A stretch of DNA of 64,000 nucleotides from Shinella kummerowiae (GTDB lineage: Bacteria > Pseudomonadota > Alphaproteobacteria > Rhizobiales > Rhizobiaceae). Where the stretch lies: the NCBI RefSeq assembly GCF_009827055.1, contig NZ_WUMK01000011.1, positions 62,001-126,000 of the forward strand. The letters are read 5' to 3'. The first letter of the stretch is position 1; every line of letters starts with the position of its first letter. This document shows positions 41,731-51,103 of this stretch, one piece after another. The notes beneath the pieces were generated by a model, which had not been told where the DNA came from, made no database searches, and saw only the letters and a program-made list of their open reading frames with translations. A program made the position numbers and the translations under genes.

Positions 41731-42174
41731 ATGACGGTCTACAACTTGGCGAAAGCAATCCTTACGATCAGCATGGCCTTGGCGGTTGCCGCAGTACCTG
41801 TTCACGTCGAATGGAAGGGCCGTACGCCGACCCCTACGCTTGCCACCGCGGATGCGAAGAACGGCAACGGGGGCGGACATGGCGGCGGCCGCGGCGGTAA
41901 GGGCGGATCTGACAGCCGAGGCGGCAAGGGATCCGACAGCAAAAGCGGCAAAGGGCGGAATGGCGCGAGTGACAAGGCAAAAGGGCGGGCCGCTTCAGTC
42001 GCGAAGAAGGAAGTCACACCCGATTCAGTTGCCGTTCGCTATCGCAACGGCTATCTTGAGCAAGTTGTCAGAGGCCGGTTCATCATGAAGGACTCGAAGG
42101 GCCGGACGATTGTGAACCGCAAGGCAACGGCACAAGACCGCATGCGCCTTTTTCTGAAAACGATCGTTCCCTAA
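41731..42174 (+). CDS. Exported Gly/Ser/Lys-rich protein
   Basis: 147 residues. The N-terminus (LAKAILTISMALAVAAVPVH) is a signal sequence. A stretch of about 60 residues is Gly-Lys-Ser-rich (GGGHGGGRGGKGGSDSRGGK). The C-terminal domain, EVTPDSVAVRYRNGYLEQVV then RGRFIMKDSKGRTIVNRKAT, resembles a short beta-rich anchor found in other rhizobial exported proteins. Convergent with the response regulator, sharing its last bases. Function unknown. Confidence 0.65.
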   Translation: MTVYNLAKAILTISMALAVAAVPVHVEWKGRTPTPTLATADAKNGNGGGHGGGRGGKGGSDSRGGKGSDSKSGKGRNGASDKAKGRAASVAKKEVTPDSVAVRYRNGYLEQVVRGRFIMKDSKGRTIVNRKATAQDRMRLFLKTIVP

Positions 42175-42830
42175 CCCAGGTAGTGCGGTGCCGTTTCGCC
42201 TGCATCCCGGAAAGCCATCGCCGCCTCGGTTCGGTTGCTGACGTTCAATTTGGCGAATATACGCGTCAAATGATGTTTGACCGTCTTCTCGTGAAGGTCG
42301 AGATCGCGGGCGATCCGCTTGTTAGTGAGGCCTGCCGCCACGAGGCTCAGCACATCATACTCACGCTCGGTCAAGTCACGGATGCCCGTTGCGGATGGCT
42401 GGTTTCCCACCTGCGAGAGGTCAGCAATCATCCGCGCAGACAGGGCAGGGGAGAGATACATCTCGCCGCCCTGCACAGCTCGCACGATTTCGGAGAGCGT
42501 GCGCGATCCGACACCTTTAAGCACGTATCCCTTGGCTCCCAGTTTCAAAGCCGTTGCCACGTCGGAATGCGATTCCGACACGGTCAACACGATGATCTTC
42601 TGTGCGGGCCGCCGCTCCAGGATCGAGGCTACCGCATTGAGCCCACCTCCCGGCATCGAGATGTCCAGCAGCATGACGTCCGGATCTGCCTGCTGGGCGA
42701 TAGCCTTCGCATCCTCACAACTGCCGCCTTCACCGACGATATCGTACCCTCCAATGTCCATCAGACAACTCGCTACGCCCTCCCGGAAGATGGGGTGGTC
42801 GTCAACGACCGCAACGCGGATCGTACTCAT
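42171..42830 (-). CDS. NarL/LuxR-type response regulator
   Basis: 219 residues. Receiver domain 1-120: VAVVDDHPIFREGVASCLMD, phospho-acceptor in DPDVMLLDISMPGGGLNA, and Thr/Lys in IIVLTVSESHSD and KGYVLKGVGS. LuxR HTH 150-215: DLTEREYDVLSLVAAGLTNK, LHEKTVKHHLTRIFAKLNVS. It overlaps the kinase gene (ATGA), so the two form an operon. Confidence 0.95.
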   Translation of the reverse strand: MSTIRVAVVDDHPIFREGVASCLMDIGGYDIVGEGGSCEDAKAIAQQADPDVMLLDISMPGGGLNAVASILERRPAQKIIVLTVSESHSDVATALKLGAKGYVLKGVGSRTLSEIVRAVQGGEMYLSPALSARMIADLSQVGNQPSATGIRDLTEREYDVLSLVAAGLTNKRIARDLDLHEKTVKHHLTRIFAKLNVSNRTEAAMAFRDAGETAPHYLG

Positions 42831-44275
42831 ATCGGTGTCTCCATGTTGTGCAGCGGTAATGTCATTGTCACTATGGTGCCTGCGGGGGCCGGCGCTACGC
42901 TGAAGGTCCCTCCCAGGCTTTCGACCCTGTCTCTCATTCCGGCCAGACCTATGCCGCTACCACCTGAATTCAGTTGCGAGAGGCCGGGCCCCGCATCGCC
43001 GACCTGGACTTCGATACCGTCATCGAATTGAGCTATGTTGACCCACTGGCCCAAACCGGCCGCATGTTTGTATCCGTTGTTGAGAGACTCCTGAATGAAG
43101 CGGTAAATGCAGATCTTTGCTGCGACCGGCAAAACCGTGATTGTAGCCCGATTGCGCAATTCGACCGTCTTGCCTGTGCGTGCGCGATAACTATTCAGCA
43201 ACTCCCCCAACATCTCTTCGAGACTGACCGACTCGACATGCGGCAGCACCAGGCCCGTACATATCGTGCGGATCTCGGTCATTGCCTGATCCAGACTGGC
43301 TTTGATAACGCTGACCTCTTTCTCTCGACGTTCCGTGGACGTGGCTGGTTCAGACAACAGGCCGCTATCGACCCTTAGCGCGGCGAAGGCGACCAGCTGC
43401 GCGGGGCCGTCGTGGAGGTCAGCTCCGAGATTGCGAAGATAGCTCTCGTTGAGGGCCGTTGTGGCGGCGGCTGCGCGCTGGATCCGGGACTTGAGGGCAT
43501 CATTCTGGCTTAAAAGCTGTGTCAGCTCCGCAATGCGGGACTCCAGCTCCCGACTCTGAAGGCTTATCGTTCTACTTCCTCGAAAAACGATCGCTGACAG
43601 GGTGAGAAAGAAGGCAAGCGTGACGGTGGCTACCGCGCTCCAACTCTGCCAGCGGGCTACAGACAGATCCACCTTCAAACCCTCTGCAACCTCGTAAAAT
43701 TCCGTGACGGCGACAACTTCACCGGACCAGGGTTGCAGCAGCGGGCTATAAATCTCCAGCAGCGGAAGGCCGGACTCCCGCTCAGCCGTACTTTCGATGT
43801 CATCGAGTTCATCGAACTCGGCAACGAGCTCTCCGCCGAACGCCTTCTGCAAATCCTCACTGGGCGCAAACTGTTGTCCGATTTGGGATGGGTCGCTGGA
43901 ATAGAGTATCCGCCCGTCACGAGCCCAGAGACGAAACGCCTTGAGCCGCTCGCCCAACGGCCCCTGCGCCAGGGTCTCATCAAGCACTCGGCTGCTGGTC
44001 TCATCGAGAATTTCGCTGCTTGCCATGTCAGGAAGCAGGGGAGCGATGATGCTGTCGACGTAAAGAGCGGTTGAGGCGGCGGCGTTGCGGGTAACGGCCT
44101 TCTCTATAAGGTGTGTGACGAACAGTCCGACGAGCGCCATTGCACCAAGGGAGAAAGCACTGCCGACAATAAAGAACTGGCGGGCAAGGGTTTGACGCCC
44201 CCAAACAGAATTGCGTGGCGGTTGTCGTGTCGACTCTACACACGCGGGATTCGTTGCATTCACGCGCGTTGGCAC
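42827..44275 (-). CDS. Membrane-bound NarX/DegS-type sensor histidine kinase
   Basis: 482 residues. First membrane helix FFIVGSAFSLGAMALVGLFV near 35-55, an extracytoplasmic sensor of about 150 residues, second helix WSAVATVTLAFFLTLSAIVF near 210. DHp HisKA_3 box: YLRNLGADLHDGPAQLVAFA with the phospho-acceptor His. HATPase: N-box FIQESLNNGYKHA, G-boxes VGDAGPGLSQLN and GGSGIGLAGMRDRVESLGGT. The periplasmic sensor has no named domain. It pairs with the regulator at 42171. Confidence 0.95.
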   Translation of the reverse strand: MPTRVNATNPACVESTRQPPRNSVWGRQTLARQFFIVGSAFSLGAMALVGLFVTHLIEKAVTRNAAASTALYVDSIIAPLLPDMASSEILDETSSRVLDETLAQGPLGERLKAFRLWARDGRILYSSDPSQIGQQFAPSEDLQKAFGGELVAEFDELDDIESTAERESGLPLLEIYSPLLQPWSGEVVAVTEFYEVAEGLKVDLSVARWQSWSAVATVTLAFFLTLSAIVFRGSRTISLQSRELESRIAELTQLLSQNDALKSRIQRAAAATTALNESYLRNLGADLHDGPAQLVAFAALRVDSGLLSEPATSTERREKEVSVIKASLDQAMTEIRTICTGLVLPHVESVSLEEMLGELLNSYRARTGKTVELRNRATITVLPVAAKICIYRFIQESLNNGYKHAAGLGQWVNIAQFDDGIEVQVGDAGPGLSQLNSGGSGIGLAGMRDRVESLGGTFSVAPAPAGTIVTMTLPLHNMETPI

Positions 44276-44394
44276 CCTTGGTTTCCTCGGCTCCGGAAGA
44301 GATAGTCCCTAAGCTTTCCCCCGAACGAACCAAGCGGGCATTGGTTCCGCCGATGACCGCCTGCCCTTCCATGACGAAGGGCAGGCGGAATGCG

Positions 44395-44802
44395 TCAGTT
44401 CAGTACCTGCACCACCGTGTACGTGCTGGGGTCAACGATGACCCTCTGCTTGTTGACCACGGCATAAGCATAAGTCGGGTCTTCGGGAATCGGCGTTAAC
44501 ACCACCGTCTTCGGCAGGGGCTTGCCGACTTCCACGACGTCCTCGACGACGATCGTGTCGGAGGGTATCGGCTGCTGTTCGACGTAGGTGACGACCCTCC
44601 TCGGCGGCGGATCGAGCGCCGTTCCCGCGATCGCGCCAACAACACCGCCGACGGCGGCACCGACGGGTCCGCCGACGACCGCGCCGGTCACGGCGCCGCC
44701 TGCTGCGCCCGTTACGGCACCATCATTGTCGTCGTCGGCCATCACCGGCGATGTGAGAAGAGCGGCCGCGATGGCAGCCGAGGCAAGAAGGTTGAGTTTC
44801 AT
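44395..44802 (-). CDS. DUF1236 protein with glycine zipper
   Basis: 135 residues; ATG at 44802 after AAAGGAGTGGAACA. Signal peptide LLASAAIAAALLTSPVMADD, then a glycine zipper (GAAGGAVTGAVVGGPVGAAV) and the DUF1236 C-terminus IVVEDVVEVGKPLPKTVVLT, PEDPTYAYAVVNKQRVIVDP. It is exported, likely outer-membrane or periplasmic. The domain is a paralogue of the one at 40756. It is divergent from the exported peptide at 44981. Confidence 0.8.
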   Translation of the reverse strand: MKLNLLASAAIAAALLTSPVMADDDNDGAVTGAAGGAVTGAVVGGPVGAAVGGVVGAIAGTALDPPPRRVVTYVEQQPIPSDTIVVEDVVEVGKPLPKTVVLTPIPEDPTYAYAVVNKQRVIVDPSTYTVVQVLN

Positions 44803-44980
44803 TGTTCCACTCCTTTGGGTTGGACGGCAAAGGAAGCGGTTTGGCTGGCGATGGTTCCGACGTTGGACCAATGCCTGCGCCCATAGGGACAAAGGTCTGA
44901 TCAACGCTTCCGGCCGGAACCATTGCCGCAATCCATCGCTTTTACAACGCGAGATAACCCGGCGATATGAGGACTTTATC

Positions 44981-45145
44981 ATGAGACCGCTTCTCCTGGC
45001 CGCCGCCCTTGTCGGCGCACCGGCCTCTGGGGCCCTGGCCCAGGCGGCCGCGACCCCGACGACCGACGGCGATACGCCGGCCATCGCCACGCCGGATAGC
45101 AAGAACGAGACCGAGCCAGTCGAAGGCACAGCCGCCAAACGCTGA
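44981..45145 (+). CDS. Short exported peptide, truncated paralogue of the 24129 protein
   Basis: 54 residues. Signal LLLAAALVGAPASGALAQAA, then DGDTPAIATPDSKNETEPVE, nearly the same linker as at 24129 (DGDTPAIATPDDKN). It ends after EGTAAKR, where the paralogue continues for 55 residues with the PepSY-like domain. Either a natural secreted linker peptide or a gene that lost its domain. Confidence 0.6.
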   Translation: MRPLLLAAALVGAPASGALAQAAATPTTDGDTPAIATPDSKNETEPVEGTAAKR

Positions 45146-45175
45146 CTGCGGCGGGCGCTGCATGGAGGTACAATC

Positions 45176-45838
45176 ATGAAAACATTGGCAGCCATCATCG
45201 CCAGCGTTCTGCTGTCGGTTGTTACATTTTCAATCGGCGTGTTCGGTGCCATTCTTTATCTTTCGACACCTGAGCCGGCTTCGATCTCAAGAACCGCGGG
45301 GGTCTCGGATCTGTGGACCACGGAGCCCACCATTGTTGCGCGCAACCCGCTGGAGCGTGCCGCTGCCCGCCAGGTATCGGCATCGCATACCGAAGGGGGC
45401 AACCCGTCCAATGAGACCGTCGAACAGACAGTCTTGCCGGATTCCGAGCCGGACGGTTTTGTCACGGGTTCGATTGCGGACGAGGAAGACCAAAGGGCAA
45501 TGACGTTGTCCCGCGAACATGTGCAATGGTGTGTGTCGAGGTACAATTCCTACCGAGCCGACGACGGAACCTATCAACCCTACAGCGGAAAACGCAGGCC
45601 TTGCGTTTCTCCCTACATCGCGCTTGAGACCGAAATCCGTGACCAGGACGGAGGAGCCGCCGAGGAGGTCCTTTTAAGCGCGCCTCGGTCGCTCGGCGAG
45701 AGTGACCAGAATGTGGCGATAGTCACCGCGGATATAGACGATCAGGTTCGCAGGTGCAGTGCGCGCTACAGGTCCTATCGCTCCGAGGACAACACGTACC
45801 AACCATATAGCGGAGGCCCACGGCGCCAGTGCCGGTGA
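45176..45838 (+). CDS. BA14K family protein with two BA14K repeats
   Basis: 220 residues; ATG at 45176 after GGAGGTACAATC. Signal anchor [20 protein letters not shown]. Two BA14K units: [24 protein letters not shown] and [20 protein letters not shown], the second ending the protein in RRQCR. BA14K proteins of Brucella and rhizobia are exported, immunoreactive, lectin-like envelope proteins. The double unit is less common than one C-terminal unit. It lies 30 bp after the peptide gene and is probably co-transcribed. Confidence 0.85.
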   Translation: MKTLAAIIASVLLSVVTFSIGVFGAILYLSTPEPASISRTAGVSDLWTTEPTIVARNPLERAAARQVSASHTEGGNPSNETVEQTVLPDSEPDGFVTGSIADEEDQRAMTLSREHVQWCVSRYNSYRADDGTYQPYSGKRRPCVSPYIALETEIRDQDGGAAEEVLLSAPRSLGESDQNVAIVTADIDDQVRRCSARYRSYRSEDNTYQPYSGGPRRQCR

Positions 45839-46208
45839 AGAGCAATATTCTGGACCGTTCGCTTCCGCACAGAATAACCAGCAGACGCTTGCGGGCCGCA
45901 ATACCAGTCAAGGCTCGATGTGTCGGGTTCAGGGTTAGGAAAGCTCGGATTGCCTGGACAGAAGAGCTGGACGGCCGCTTTCGAAAGGCGAGGTGAGCGC
46001 GCGGTGCTATCGCCACCGCTTCACGTGATTGACGAGTGCCCGCAGTTTCGGAGCGAGATTGTGATTAAGCGTCGAGGTTTGACCCCTTTCGGCGCGGAAG
46101 AATGACCCGCCCTTTTTAGATTAACATGCTGAGCAATTTGTGGTTTCTCCGATGTGACTGGGGTCAGCTGTCGGCGCCGATGGTGCGGTCAAACAAGACG
46201 CCGAAAGA
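45839..46208. other. Intergenic region, nothing recognised
   Basis: About 370 bases. No ORF with a ribosome-binding site, terminator or repeat is evident. The duplicated segment begins at its right edge. Confidence 0.4.
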
Positions 46209-46394
46209 CACCAGCCTGAGGAGCTGAGCGATCTCAAAGTGCTGTTCGATGACATCACATCGCAGCCCTGGTTCGATCCGTCCGATGGCGCGCAGGAGGC
46301 TTTCGCCAGGTATCTCATCGAAACGTTCCCGTCTGGCGCCTTTGATGCCCGGAAACATCGCTCGGTCGTCGAAGCGTCGGCGCGAATGTTCTAG
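46209..46394 (+). pseudogene. PWF-family gene, copy 4, start lost and stop early
   Basis: QPEELSDLKVLFDDITSQPW then FDPSDGAQEAFARYLIETFP is almost identical to the copy at 11740. No ATG, GTG or TTG is in frame upstream before a TGA near 46156, and the TGC after ARMF in copy 1 is TAG here (46392-46394). It is therefore probably not translated. Confidence 0.7.
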
Positions 46395-46455
46395 AGCAGC
46401 GACACGGCCGCATAAGGCAAAGCCCGATATAGACCGAGACAGAACCGAGAAAATC

Positions 46456-46490
46456 GGCCCGGGAGCCACCTCGTATAGCTCGACCGGGCC
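46456..46490. repeat. Intergenic hairpin repeat, copy 3
   Basis: Identical in layout to 12026-12060: GGCCCGGGAGC / GCTCGACCGGGCC around ACCTCGTATA. Confidence 0.5.
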
Positions 46491-46585
46491 TTGGCGCTCG
46501 ATGGTTCGAGCACTTTGGTACTCTGCCAGAGGTGCGTGCCGATGTGAATCCAGATTCGTCCGCTCATATGAGCCGGTCTGTTGGC

Positions 46586-46801
46586 TCACCATTGATGGTC
46601 GGGATCGACCATGAAAGTGGGGACTTCAAAGTCCCTGCCGATGGCAGCCCGCAGCAAATCGATGCAGCGTTTGCGTTCCTCCTCGATGCCGTCGACAATC
46701 ATCATCACGGGATCTTTCTGGCCGCGGGCCAGATGGCGGGCCGCGATGTTCCATGCTGTACGCTCGGTGGTCGATGTAAAGACGCCCGACATATCGTCCA
46801 A
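46586..46801 (-). CDS. Small conserved protein of unknown function, copy B
   Basis: 71 residues from the TTG at 46801, preceded by GGCAGGAGAAGCAGA; an ATG three codons later is also possible. FTSTTERTAWNIAARHLARG, QKDPVMMIVDGIEEERKRCI and PTFMVDPDHQ. Paralogue of 12156-12371. The upstream neighbour is the 42-residue membrane protein, so the two may form an operon. Confidence 0.55.
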   Translation of the reverse strand: MDDMSGVFTSTTERTAWNIAARHLARGQKDPVMMIVDGIEEERKRCIDLLRAAIGRDFEVPTFMVDPDHQW

Positions 46802-46871
46802 TCTGCTTCTCCTGCCGATCACTTGGCGGCGGAGAATGCTTCGACGTCCTTGCGCGAGCGTTGCCGTGGCG

Positions 46872-47000
46872 TCAGAAGGGTAACGCGGCAAGGAGCACGG
46901 CGACGGGCACGCTGATGGCCGACAGCGTCAACGCCATGGCGGTAGCAAGCCTCACCAACTGCGCGCGCCGGGCGCGCCGCTCATCCCATTCGTAGGCCAA
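46872..47000 (-). CDS. Very small single-pass membrane protein (paralogue of 8425-8547)
   Basis: 42 residues from the TTG at 47000; AGGAGGACAAGG is directly upstream, an excellent ribosome-binding site. It reads AYEWDERRARRAQLVRLATA then MALTLSAISVPVAVLLAALP. Same A-Y-[DE]-W start, basic linker and single helix as the protein at 8425. Too short for routine gene callers. Confidence 0.6.
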   Translation of the reverse strand: MAYEWDERRARRAQLVRLATAMALTLSAISVPVAVLLAALPF

Positions 47001-47032
47001 CCTTGTCCTCCTGAATATCCGACAACACCATG

Positions 47033-47434
47033 TCAGGACGTCGGAGTCGAGTCGGGAACGCTGCTCTGCAGGTCTCCGTCCTCGCCCATCGGCTCTGCCG
47101 AGCGCAGGTCGTCGAAGGTGATCTGAAGCGGTCCACGCTCGATGCCGCTTTCGCGATCGAACTTTGCGCTCGCGATCTCCTCGAGCAAGTGGCGGTGTCG
47201 TTTAAGGAGGCCGACCGGGCCAACCGCGCTGCTGTCGAACGCCTGCAGCGTGCTTGCGAAGACGAAGACGTCGATCGTCTCTCCCTCGGATGTCAGCATT
47301 TGCCAGAACAATCCGAGTTCCTTTGGCGCGGGTGCGCCGGTCCTTCTGATCAGGGGCATGTAAAGTCCTGCGTGCATTTCGACGATGGGGAGATCCTCGA
47401 CAGCGGGGGCTGCCGCGAAATCTCCCCGGCTCAT
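47033..47434 (-). CDS. Hypothetical protein
   Basis: 133 residues from the ATG at 47434 (the frame is open to 47644). MSRGDFAAAPAVEDLPIVEM, then HAGLYMPLIRRTGAPAPKEL, GLFWQMLTSEGETIDVFVFA and LLKRHRHLLEEIASAKFDRE. The middle is mixed alpha/beta with clear coding character. The tail is acidic and disordered. I do not recognise a family. Confidence 0.5.
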   Translation of the reverse strand: MSRGDFAAAPAVEDLPIVEMHAGLYMPLIRRTGAPAPKELGLFWQMLTSEGETIDVFVFASTLQAFDSSAVGPVGLLKRHRHLLEEIASAKFDRESGIERGPLQITFDDLRSAEPMGEDGDLQSSVPDSTPTS

Positions 47435-47669
47435 CTGCTTGAGTCGGATGAGCGCAGGTGATGTGGGGCGCCTATGACGAAAGTCAAATCCTTTGCCGGC
47501 GATCAGGCGCCCATCCGCCTTCGCACGATCGTCCGAGGGTGAATGGCAGGAACTCGACCTCGACGCCTGGTCACGGGTCGCCCTCTTCATAGCGGTCACG
47601 CTGTGCACACGACGGAACAAGCTTGCCGCGCCTGTGTTCTCCATTGCGGCTTCAACAAAGGGATTTCAG

Positions 47670-48038
47670 ATGACCAATTTCCGGGCGAAGGGATTCGACA
47701 GTCCGTTACAGCTACGCGAGCATCTCATCGAGCTCGAGGAAGAAAGTCCAGCCGAGGATCCGAGCACGGCGAGGGCCGACCGCTCCGCCGAGCGAGACAT
47801 CGCGGCCTTGCGGAAGGAGGTCGAGTATCTACGAGCGCGATTGTCGTTGATCCGGAAAGAGGCTGAAGGTATCGATGCGCCCCCGTCGCGGGGTGAACGT
47901 CACCCATGGATGCGGATAGCCAAGACTGTCGCGATGACCTATCTCCTCGGCCGGCTCGTGCAGCGTCTCCGTCTTGGCGCGCCCGGCGCGGCCGCCGTGC
48001 CGATGATCGCCTCGCAAATTGACCGCAGGATCTGGTAA
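47670..48038 (+). CDS. Coiled-coil protein upstream of ligD
   Basis: 122 residues; ATG at 47670. A coiled coil [20 protein letters not shown] follows an acidic N-terminus; the C-terminal part [22 protein letters not shown] has an amphipathic or weakly hydrophobic helix. It ends seven bases before the ligD start, so it is probably the first gene of the ligD operon. No known role in end joining. Confidence 0.6.
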   Translation: MTNFRAKGFDSPLQLREHLIELEEESPAEDPSTARADRSAERDIAALRKEVEYLRARLSLIRKEAEGIDAPPSRGERHPWMRIAKTVAMTYLLGRLVQRLRLGAPGAAAVPMIASQIDRRIW

Positions 48039-48045
48039 GCGCGTC

Positions 48046-50682
48046 ATGGCCGACAAGCTTTCGACCTACAAGAAGAAGCGGGACTTCAAGCAGACGCAGG
48101 AGCCGAGCGGCTCGGCGGCCGTCAAATCCTCGAACCGGCTGCGCTTTATCATCCAGAAGCACGACGCCACACGCCTGCATTACGATCTTCGCCTCGAGCT
48201 CGACGGCGTCTTCAAATCCTGGGCAGTGACCAAGGGACCGTCGCTCGATCCCCATGACAAGCGTCTGGCTGTCGAGGTCGAGGATCACCCACTCGACTAT
48301 GGCGACTTCGAAGGCACCATCCCGAAAGGCCAATATGGCGGCGGTACGGTCATGCTGTGGGATCGCGGCTACTGGGAGCTTGAAGGCAACAAGTCTCCGG
48401 AAGAGGCTTTGAAGAAGGGTGACTTTAAGTTCGTGCTCCATGGCAAGCGCCTGCATGGTAGCTTCGTTCTGGTGCGGATGCGCAATGATCGCGAGGGCGG
48501 CAAGCGGACAAACTGGCTGCTGATAAAGCACCATGACGAGCATGCCGTCGATGAGAACGGCGCAGCCATCCTGGACGAGAACATGACCTCGGTCGCCTCC
48601 GGCCGGACGATGGAACAGATCGCCGGCGGCAAGGGCCGCAAGCCGAAACCGTTCATGACGGCCAGCGGCGATGTCGAGGCGGATGCGGTGTGGGACAGCA
48701 AGCACGGCCTTGCGGCTGACGAGCGCAAAAAGAAGACGCGCAAGGACGTCGCGACATCGACGGCAGCCGATCTGCCGGACTTCATTCCTCCGCAGCTGTG
48801 CGAAACGCTCGAACGCCCTCCGGCCGGCGACAAGTGGCTGCATGAGATCAAGTTCGATGGCTATCGAATTCAGATGCGGGTCGCCAATGGCGATGTGACG
48901 CTCAAAACCCGCAAAGGCTTGGACTGGACCGCCAAGTATCCGGAGATCGCCGAGGCCGCCGCATCACTTCCGGATTGCATCATCGACGGCGAGATTTGCG
49001 CGCTCGACGACAACGGCGTTCCGGACTTTGCCGCATTGCAGGCAGCGCTGTCGGAGCGCAACACAGGCAATCTTGTCTATTTTGCATTCGACCTTCTGTT
49101 CGATGGAGGGGAAGACCTGCGCGACAAGCCTCTGGTCGACCGGAAAGCCCGGCTACAGGAGTTCGTTACGGACGCGACCGAAGATCCGCATCTCCGTTTT
49201 GTCGAGCATTTTGAGACCGGCGGCGACGCGGTGCTTCGCTCCGCTTGCAAGCTCTCGCTCGAAGGCATTGTTTCTAAACAGGCGGATGCGCCCTATCAAT
49301 CCGGCCGGACCCATACCTGGGCGAAATCGAAATGCCGCGCGGGGCACGAAGTCGTCATCGGCGGGTATGCCAAGACGAACGGCAAATTTCGCTCCCTGCT
49401 GGTAGGCGTTAACAGGGGCGAGCATTTCGTCTATGTCGGCCGCGTCGGCACCGGCTATGGCGCTAAGAAGGTCGAGACGCTGATGCCCACGCTCAAAGCC
49501 GCCCAGGCAGACAAATCCCCGTTCACGGGGATAGGCGCGCCGAAGAAGGAGAAGGAAGTCGTCTGGCTGAAACCCGAACTGGTCGCGGAGATCGAGTTTG
49601 CCGGTTGGACGGCCGACGGTCTGGTCCGCCAAGCGGCCTTCAAGGGCCTGCGCAAAGACAAGCCCGCCGCGGAGGTCGAAGCCGAGAAGCCTGCCTCGCC
49701 GGCAAAGACGGAAATCCCGGAGCCGGCCGCGGCCGTGGAGGCGAAGCCCGCGCGCCGTAAAGGGGCGAAGGCGGAGGTCATGGGCGTGCTCATCTCCAAT
49801 CCCGACAAGCCCTTGTGGCCGGACGCCGGCGACGGCAAGCCTGTCACCAAGGAAGAGCTGGCCCACTATCACGAAGCGGTCGGCGCCTGGCTCATCGAGC
49901 ATGTGAAGGGGCGGCCGTGTTCGATCATCCGCGCGCCGGATGGCATCGGTGGCGAACAGTTCTTCCAGCGCCACGCCATGCCGGGCACCTCGAACCTGCT
50001 GGAACTGGTCAAAGTCTTCGGCGACAAGAAGCCGTACCTACAGGTCGACCGGGTCGAGGGCCTCGTCGCCATCGCCCAGATCGGCGGCATCGAGTTGCAT
50101 CCGTGGAATTGCCAACCAGGGAAACCCGAAGTACCCGGCCGCCTTGTGTTCGACCTCGACCCCGGCCCGGACGTGCCGTTCTCGGCCGTGGTTGCGGCCG
50201 CGCGCGAAATGCGGGATCGGCTCGACGACCTCGGCCTCATCAGTTTCTGTAAGACGACCGGCGGCAAGGGGCTGCACGTCGTCACACCGCTCGCGGTCAA
50301 CGCACGCAAGCCGCTCTCCTGGGCCGAAGCCAAGGGCTTTGCTCACGACGTCTGCCAGGAGATGGCACGCGACAACCCGGACCTCTACCTCATCAAAATG
50401 ACCAAGAGTCTGCGAGAAGGTCGCATCTTCCTCGACTATCTGCGGAATGACCGCATGGCGACTGCGGTGGCGCCGCTGTCGCCGCGGGCGCGGCCGGGCG
50501 CCACGATATCGATGCCGCTTACCTGGACGCAGGTCAAATCCGATCTCGATCCGAAGCGGTTCACGATCCGCACTGTGCCGGCGCTGCTGGCGAAAACGAG
50601 TGCATGGGAGGATTACTGCGATGGCCAGCGCCCACTGGAACAGGCGATCAAGCGGCTCGGCAAGCACAAGGCGGCCGCATGA
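48046..50682 (+). CDS. ligD: DNA ligase D (phosphoesterase-ligase-polymerase)
   Basis: 878 residues, three domains in the order typical of Pseudomonas and rhizobial LigD. Phosphoesterase about 25-170 ([20 protein letters not shown] with the His/Asp metal ligands). ATP-dependent ligase about 240-545 with the adenylation Lys in HEIKFDGYR (Lys269) and later ARVGTGY-type end. Polymerase/primase about 580-865: [31 protein letters not shown] (catalytic Asp pair) and [12 protein letters not shown]. It is the core enzyme of non-homologous end joining with Ku. Confidence 0.97.
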   Translation: MADKLSTYKKKRDFKQTQEPSGSAAVKSSNRLRFIIQKHDATRLHYDLRLELDGVFKSWAVTKGPSLDPHDKRLAVEVEDHPLDYGDFEGTIPKGQYGGGTVMLWDRGYWELEGNKSPEEALKKGDFKFVLHGKRLHGSFVLVRMRNDREGGKRTNWLLIKHHDEHAVDENGAAILDENMTSVASGRTMEQIAGGKGRKPKPFMTASGDVEADAVWDSKHGLAADERKKKTRKDVATSTAADLPDFIPPQLCETLERPPAGDKWLHEIKFDGYRIQMRVANGDVTLKTRKGLDWTAKYPEIAEAAASLPDCIIDGEICALDDNGVPDFAALQAALSERNTGNLVYFAFDLLFDGGEDLRDKPLVDRKARLQEFVTDATEDPHLRFVEHFETGGDAVLRSACKLSLEGIVSKQADAPYQSGRTHTWAKSKCRAGHEVVIGGYAKTNGKFRSLLVGVNRGEHFVYVGRVGTGYGAKKVETLMPTLKAAQADKSPFTGIGAPKKEKEVVWLKPELVAEIEFAGWTADGLVRQAAFKGLRKDKPAAEVEAEKPASPAKTEIPEPAAAVEAKPARRKGAKAEVMGVLISNPDKPLWPDAGDGKPVTKEELAHYHEAVGAWLIEHVKGRPCSIIRAPDGIGGEQFFQRHAMPGTSNLLELVKVFGDKKPYLQVDRVEGLVAIAQIGGIELHPWNCQPGKPEVPGRLVFDLDPGPDVPFSAVVAAAREMRDRLDDLGLISFCKTTGGKGLHVVTPLAVNARKPLSWAEAKGFAHDVCQEMARDNPDLYLIKMTKSLREGRIFLDYLRNDRMATAVAPLSPRARPGATISMPLTWTQVKSDLDPKRFTIRTVPALLAKTSAWEDYCDGQRPLEQAIKRLGKHKAAA

Positions 50683-50719
50683 CCTTTGAACGGACGAGCG
50701 TCAGGGCCACATAGGAAGA

Positions 50720-51103
50720 ATGAAGAAGCACGATCTCCCCATCGAGCACCTGGCGCGCCTCCGGCGGATCCGCGGACTGGCGCGGCTGATGGACACCGCG
50801 CTTCGCGTTCCCGGGACGCGGATTTCGCTCGGGGCGGACTCTGTTCTCGGCCTGATCCCGGGCATCGGCGATTTCGCTGCGGCGGCTATCAGCCTCGTCA
50901 TCGTCAACGAGGCGCGCCGTCTCGGGGTGCCGAACGACAAGCTCGTCAAGATGCTGGTCAATGTCGGCTTCGATACGGTCGCGGGCAGCGTGCCGGTGCT
51001 GGGCGACGTCTTCGACGTCTATTTCAAGTCAAACCGCCGCAATCTGCAGCTGGTGCTGGATCACTTCGGTCTCGACCATGCCGACCTTGACCGGCGACGA
51101 TAG
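50720..51103 (+). CDS. DUF4112 family membrane protein
   Basis: 127 residues, 37 bp after ligD. LARLRRIRGLARLMDTALRV, GADSVLGLIPGIGDFAAAAI and KMLVNVGFDTVAGSVPVLGD are the DUF4112 core with two hydrophobic hairpins. Function is unknown in general. Position after ligD suggests co-transcription but not a DNA repair role in itself. Confidence 0.85.
   Translation: MKKHDLPIEHLARLRRIRGLARLMDTALRVPGTRISLGADSVLGLIPGIGDFAAAAISLVIVNEARRLGVPNDKLVKMLVNVGFDTVAGSVPVLGDVFDVYFKSNRRNLQLVLDHFGLDHADLDRRR

Larger units (their letters stand above)
46219..46858. repeat. Segmental duplication, copy B
   Basis: Partner of 11797-12452: same gene content, order and hairpin. Synonymous changes dominate in the 71-residue gene, whereas the PWF gene has decayed. 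Confidence 0.8.

Noticed and set aside
46586-46891. A longer 101-residue frame for copy B of the 71-residue gene
   Set aside because: Its first 30 codons overlap the membrane micro-protein gene, which has the better ribosome-binding site, and the start of copy A differs there.
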